64,000 nt of DNA from the NCBI GenBank assembly GCA_031310005.1, contig CM062385.1, forward strand, positions 1,674,001-1,738,000, given 5' to 3'. Shown here one piece after another: positions 60,161-64,000 of the stretch. Origin of the DNA: Dactylellina haptotyla. Lineage: Eukaryota; Ascomycota; Orbiliomycetes; Orbiliales; Orbiliaceae. The notes under the pieces were generated by a model. That model saw nothing but the letters and a program-made list of their open reading frames with translations. It had not been told where the DNA came from and ran no database searches. Both the position numbers and the translations under genes were made by a program. The stretch's first letter is position 1, and every line of letters starts with the position of its first letter.

Positions 60161-60473
60161 ATGTCACACAAGCAATCTGACACCAAAAGTCTTCCCGCAA
60201 GTAGCTCGAGCGGGAACGCCGCTTCTATTACGGTTGTCACCAAAGTGGAGAATGCCCCGCCATCCGATCGATTGACTACGTCTCCATCACTTAGACAAGA
60301 AGTGAAATGGAGGATGACTCCAGTGGATTATGATCCCCGAGGGGACCGTGAAGATTTCCTAGCGTATGTTTGGTGCGACGTATTCTAGCAATTGTTTAGG
60401 AAAAGGCAATGTATATACTGATATTTTCTTTTTCGATTGGAATCTTAGATTCCATATTGTGGTGGAAAAGTAG
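60161..60473 (+). CDS. Small hypothetical protein, two exons (75 aa)
   Basis: Exon 1 (60161-60363) encodes 67 residues; the donor GTATGT and the acceptor AATCTTAG at 60441-60448 remove an 85-nt intron. Exon 2 (60449-60473) adds FHIVVEK and a stop. The first half is Ser/Thr-rich. The end (MTPVDYDPRGDREDFLAFHIVVEK) has a mixed, structured composition, which is why I prefer the spliced model over the unspliced frame. It starts at an ATG with A at -3. No family recognised. It lies between the SR-protein gene and the convergent protease gene. Confidence 0.5.
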
Positions 60474-60734
60474 ATTGCACCGTTCTATCGCCATGTGTGC
60501 CTTAGATGAAGTCCCGATATAGGAGTGAATTCTACTCGCAGAAATAGTTCCTCGAACTTTTTATTTTTTCTTATCTGTTTATTCTTCATTTATGATGCGT
60601 GCATGCAGTAAAAATAACAAACCACAATACGAGTCCCGATTTGTCAATTCGTCAGATTGATTACATCTGACTTTGTTGCGTCTTCCTGCTTTCCTGATTT
60701 GTTTTCTCGATAGACACTTTTTCTGTAAATTTGT

Positions 60735-62987
60735 TTAATTGCCCTTCTTCTTGTTCTTCCTCTCCTTTTTGGACGGTGCAGGTTTTGGCGGCCGCAGAGT
60801 CGTTGGCCACTGGTCAGGGTAGATGCCGTTCCATACGATTCTAGGTTTGCCGGCTTCCGGAGGAGTCTTCGAGATAGCCTTTAGATATCTCAAAGGATTC
60901 TCCTTTCCAATGGAAATAAAGTTTGCGACTAACCCTGCCACGAGCGGTGCAGCTTCGCGAACCAAGCGAGATGGTTGAGCACTTGCAATTCCTACGGATA
61001 CGGGAGGATCTAGATGAAGGATGGGGATCGACTGAAGGAAAGGACACACTTACTCAATGATGTACCCATCGAAACGCTAATTCTTGCTTTTAGCTGTTCA
61101 AACTTCGGCTCGTCGGCTATTGAGTATCCTTTAGCGACAAATATTCTCTTCCCGAGAGCTGAAAGCTGAACATGAGGGTTTATTTGATACATGTTCTGCA
61201 AACTGATATTATGGGCACCGACTAATGCCACTCGGTCTTGGTTCATATTGAAAAGCAGCTGTTGTGGGTAAGCTGTTATCGGAGTCTATATTCGCATGGA
61301 AATCGGGATGCCATTGTCAGCGATTTCAAAGATTTCTAAAGTGTTATGTGCATATTTGTTTGCGAACCTCAGGACTCTGATTTCCTGCAGCCACTATCAG
61401 GTAACAATTCAGCCTATCCACGATGTTGTCAAGAACGTGCTTCATCAAGAATGCATACGGCCGCACGTGTTGAGGGGGTTTCTTATTTTGGTATTCGACA
61501 CGTGAAGAGGCAATAGTTATAACGCATCGACCGGACAGCTTGTGCTTCTCGATGTAATCGTGCACTTTCACCAAGGCATCCAAAAACATATACAAAGTAC
61601 TATAGCCGTGGTTGATTCCGCGCGTCACTCCAGTCTTATAATTGACAATTACAACTTCAGCGTTCTGTGCTACTCCCATACTTAATCCCACCGCCTTTGC
61701 GGTGACGCCAGTTCCTAAAAGATAGAAAGAGATTTTGTTAATATCCTCTCGACATACTGATCTTTGTATCCGAAAACTAAATGTCGCGATAAGGGGGGGT
61801 GAAATTGCAAATATATTTACCATGGAAAACCCTCGATGCGGCCTTATCTGGGTCATCAGGACCAGAATAATCATCCCTAGGCTCTTCTAGAGGTGAAGGG
61901 CCAGCAAAGATCCAGTCTCGAAACTTGGTGGATCTGAATTCCTACGCATAGGGTGATAATCATTATTTTTATGCCACGCAGATCTTTCAACAATATCATC
62001 ATTCCCTCAAAATGAAGAGAAGTAATCGATTTCTAAGGTGGTGATTTTCGATGGATAGATTGAACTTACCGGATGTCTTGGATCGCAGCCACTATCGATT
62101 ATGAATATGACGGTCCCTTGCCCAGCCGCTTTCCAATTCCAACAGACCTTATGTTGCTGTATATGATCCCATGTAACACCAGGTGGCCAAGATAGTAACA
62201 GTTGGTTTTCGGTTATTCCTAACTCCAGCGACTGCCTTTCGATATTGGGATCCTGACCTTTATCTACCCTCTTGAAAATCGTCCTTTTCAACTTTCTGTC
62301 AGATTTTGGTGTGGGTGGACTAGGTGGGTCTTCTTCATATCCTGCTTCGCTTATCATAGACGTTTTTGAAACCGATATCCTACCAGGAATATCTTGAGAA
62401 TGTAGCAGTGCTATAAACTTTTCGTATGTTGGACGTAGTGGAAGGCACAGTCAGCATATCTTCTATTTATCTCCAATTTTCGCAAGATCCTAAAAGAATT
62501 GCACAAAGGAATAAATGGCCTGCATATGTGACCGAGAAATATTCATTCCAGTGGAATTTATCCGAAACCGAGGATTATTACAGAGCTCGAAGCCAAAAAG
62601 TGTGGCGAAAGATTAAATTAGTTCAAATACCTTCGTTCCGAACAGCCTTTTGCAAACCACTTCCATTTCTCGCCTGCTATTAATGTTGCCTACGATGTCC
62701 AAAACAAGCCCAAGAAGACCTAAACTCTCACTTTTAATCTTGTAAAGCGCTTGACTCTTCGGTGGTAAAATATACGGCCACATCTTTGTCGTCATTTCGC
62801 GTATGAAATCTCTCTCCTCCTCTTCACTGAGCTTATTGTATGGGTTGATCATGATAAAATAGCTACTAGCTGCCTTCTCCCACGTACCGACTTTATTTCC
62901 AGGTGCATATCCGCTGCTTGCGAATATTTGGTCAACTTTTGATAAAAACGCCAAGGCAACGTGTAGCAGTATTTTGTTGGTTTTCAT
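60735..62987 (-). CDS. Secreted subtilisin-like serine protease, family S8 (540 aa)
   Basis: Six exons on the minus strand: 62631-62987, 62070-62417, 61821-61941, 61368-61714, 61054-61285 and 60735-60952. The frame is open throughout, 540 residues. Residues 1-24 form a likely signal peptide (ILLHVALAFL core). The catalytic set is complete: Asp227 in FIIDSGCD, His275 in FHGTGVTAKAVG, oxyanion Asn387 in IVAAGNQ, and Ser467 in MGTSLTAPLVAGL. The last motif appears only if the sixth exon begins at 60952; an earlier acceptor (exon from 61003) would insert residues into it and is disfavoured. Intron 1 (213 nt) uses a weak AAAAG acceptor preceded by a CTGAC branch word. Exons 1-2 (about 220 residues) resemble no propeptide I know. 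The C-terminus is Lys-rich (KKERKNKKKG). Substrate unknown. Confidence 0.85.
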
Positions 62988-63810
62988 ATTTGCGTAGAGT
63001 ATGTATACTGATAGCTAGCTCGAATAAGAATATATAGCCTTTATTTAGATTTCACTCCTCAAAGTCGGATAAGAACGATGTGATGTATGCCCACACTTAA
63101 TGACATCTTAGCTCGCTATATAGATAGGCATATGTGCATAACAAAACAGCTTTAATTTGTTGGGGTGCTGCTTCCCATTTTATAATCGCTTGATAAATCT
63201 TATACCTATAGATATTATCATATGGATTAACTGAGGTTATGAATATCATTTCCATATATACTTATTTAGATTGAAGGGTTTCGAGACAAAAATTCAAGAG
63301 TTCCGATATTTTGAAACTAAACATTGTTTGATGCAAGGTTGGCTTTAGATGCTGAAGGGTTTCGATTTGTCAGATTCCTCCAGATTGCGCAGTAATTTTT
63401 GATTGTTGGATTGGCGATGCCCAACAGCTAAAGGGCCCCGTAGATATCCTATTTATACAACAGCCTTGTTGGACTAGGGGGCAGTCCAGTTCTACGGTAT
63501 CAATACTATCTTAGTTTGAGATATTTCAAGTTTTGGCACTAGATTAGAGCACAGATGCCAGCAGCTGCAAGCTTGAAATTTGTCTAGTATCCAACATCAA
63601 TCCGATATAACCAAGCAATATCAGCTAATATATGAAAATGAAAATTGAACTAAAACGCATCTCCATTTGCAGACCTCGCCGTAGCGATCGATTTTAGTAC
63701 GCAACTAATAATAAAGGTTGAAAAAAGTAGTTTAGGACGAATTTTCTCTAACTGATGCACATATATCGGAGGAAGACTCTAGAAAATGCGATAACTGTGC
63801 CCTCTATGCA
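62988..63810. other. Intergenic between tandem protease genes
   Basis: AT-rich, 0.8 kb, between the start of one protease and the end of its paralogue. It holds an imperfect direct repeat (63265-63365) and no coding frame. Confidence 0.45.
63265..63365. repeat. Imperfect direct repeat, two 20-22 bp copies
   Basis: TTTAGAT followed by TGAAGGGTTTCGA occurs at 63265-63284 and, with two extra bases (GC) in the middle, at 63344-63365. The copies are about 80 bp apart. Confidence 0.55.
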
Positions 63811-63998
63811 TTAGTTTTGATTAGGAGGTCTAAATTCTGTCGGCCACTGATCGGTGTTAATGCCAATGAACGCCAATCTCGGCGCCCCGGGTACCTCACC
63901 AGTGAGCGGCGTCTTAGATATCGCATATAAATGATCCACGGGATCAGAATATCCGATTGATATGAAACTTGCGATTAATCCTGAAACCACTGGTGCAG
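63811..63998 (-). CDS. Partial subtilisin-like protease, last exon of a tandem paralogue
   Basis: Last exon of a second S8 protease on the minus strand; the rest lies beyond the window. The frame reads APVVSGLIASFISIG, then HLYAISKTPLTGE and TDQWPTEFRPPNQN before the stop at 63811. It aligns along its whole length with the end of the neighbouring protease (APLVAGLVANFISIG, AISKTP, PDQWPTTLRPP), with similar spacing. The two bases at 63999-64000 read AG on the minus strand and match the acceptor of the sixth exon of the first gene, so the intron in the Ser motif seems shared. The lysine-rich tail of the first gene is absent here. The two genes are a tandem duplication in the same direction. 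Confidence 0.82.
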   Translation of the reverse strand, partial: APVVSGLIASFISIGYSDPVDHLYAISKTPLTGEVPGAPRLAFIGINTDQWPTEFRPPNQN

Positions 63999-64000
63999 CT

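Noticed and set aside
60953-61003. Alternative acceptor for the last protease exon (after CCGTAG)
   Set aside because: It keeps frame but would insert 17 residues into the conserved GTSxxxP motif; the acceptor at 60953 gives the exact family spacing and is mirrored in the paralogue.

Overview
The window is nuclear DNA of a filamentous ascomycete (Pezizomycotina). The evidence is short GT-AG introns (mostly 60-115 nt) with CTAAC/CTGAC-like branch points, CT-rich promoters, the two-subunit fungal type I fatty acid synthase as a divergent gene pair, and fungal-type Erg25, Trm1 and RNPS1-like proteins. A class such as Leotiomycetes is a guess; nothing here fixes it. I place 19 protein-coding loci, two of them touching accessory or edge territory. 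I see no tRNA, rRNA, CRISPR, or clear transposon or virus remnant.

Left part (1-25 kb) is gene-poor. A 61-residue Cys-rich protein lies at the left edge, then about 6 kb without a gene. Next come an orphan 326-residue ORF, an NmrA-like reductase (3 exons) and a secreted TAP-type alpha/beta hydrolase (7 exons). After a 3.7 kb gap follow a small hypothetical protein, a glyoxalase I with an unusual metal-ligand position, a DUF2985-like membrane protein, an F-box-like/2EXR-like hypothetical protein and a small disordered protein.

Middle part (25-41 kb): a mitochondrial-looking DExD-box helicase with a long acidic tail, a 4.6 kb gap, an acidic hypothetical protein with one 301-nt intron, a 2.7 kb gap, and the tRNA m2,2G26 methyltransferase Trm1.

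Right part (41-60 kb) is a conserved housekeeping block. FAS2 (alpha, minus strand) and FAS1 (beta, plus strand) diverge from a 2.1 kb shared promoter. They are followed by ERG25 (sterol C-4 methyl oxidase), whose start codon appears to be split by an intron, and an RNPS1-like SR protein. FAS1/FAS2 supply the acyl chains and ERG25 works in ergosterol synthesis, so three membrane-lipid genes sit side by side.

The last 4 kb is accessory again: a spliced 75-residue protein, a secreted subtilisin-like (S8) protease with a complete catalytic tetrad, and the last exon of a tandem paralogue of that protease running off the right edge.

Exon-intron models were built by hand from splice signals and reading frame. 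All multi-exon models given here stay in frame to the stop, but none has transcript support.
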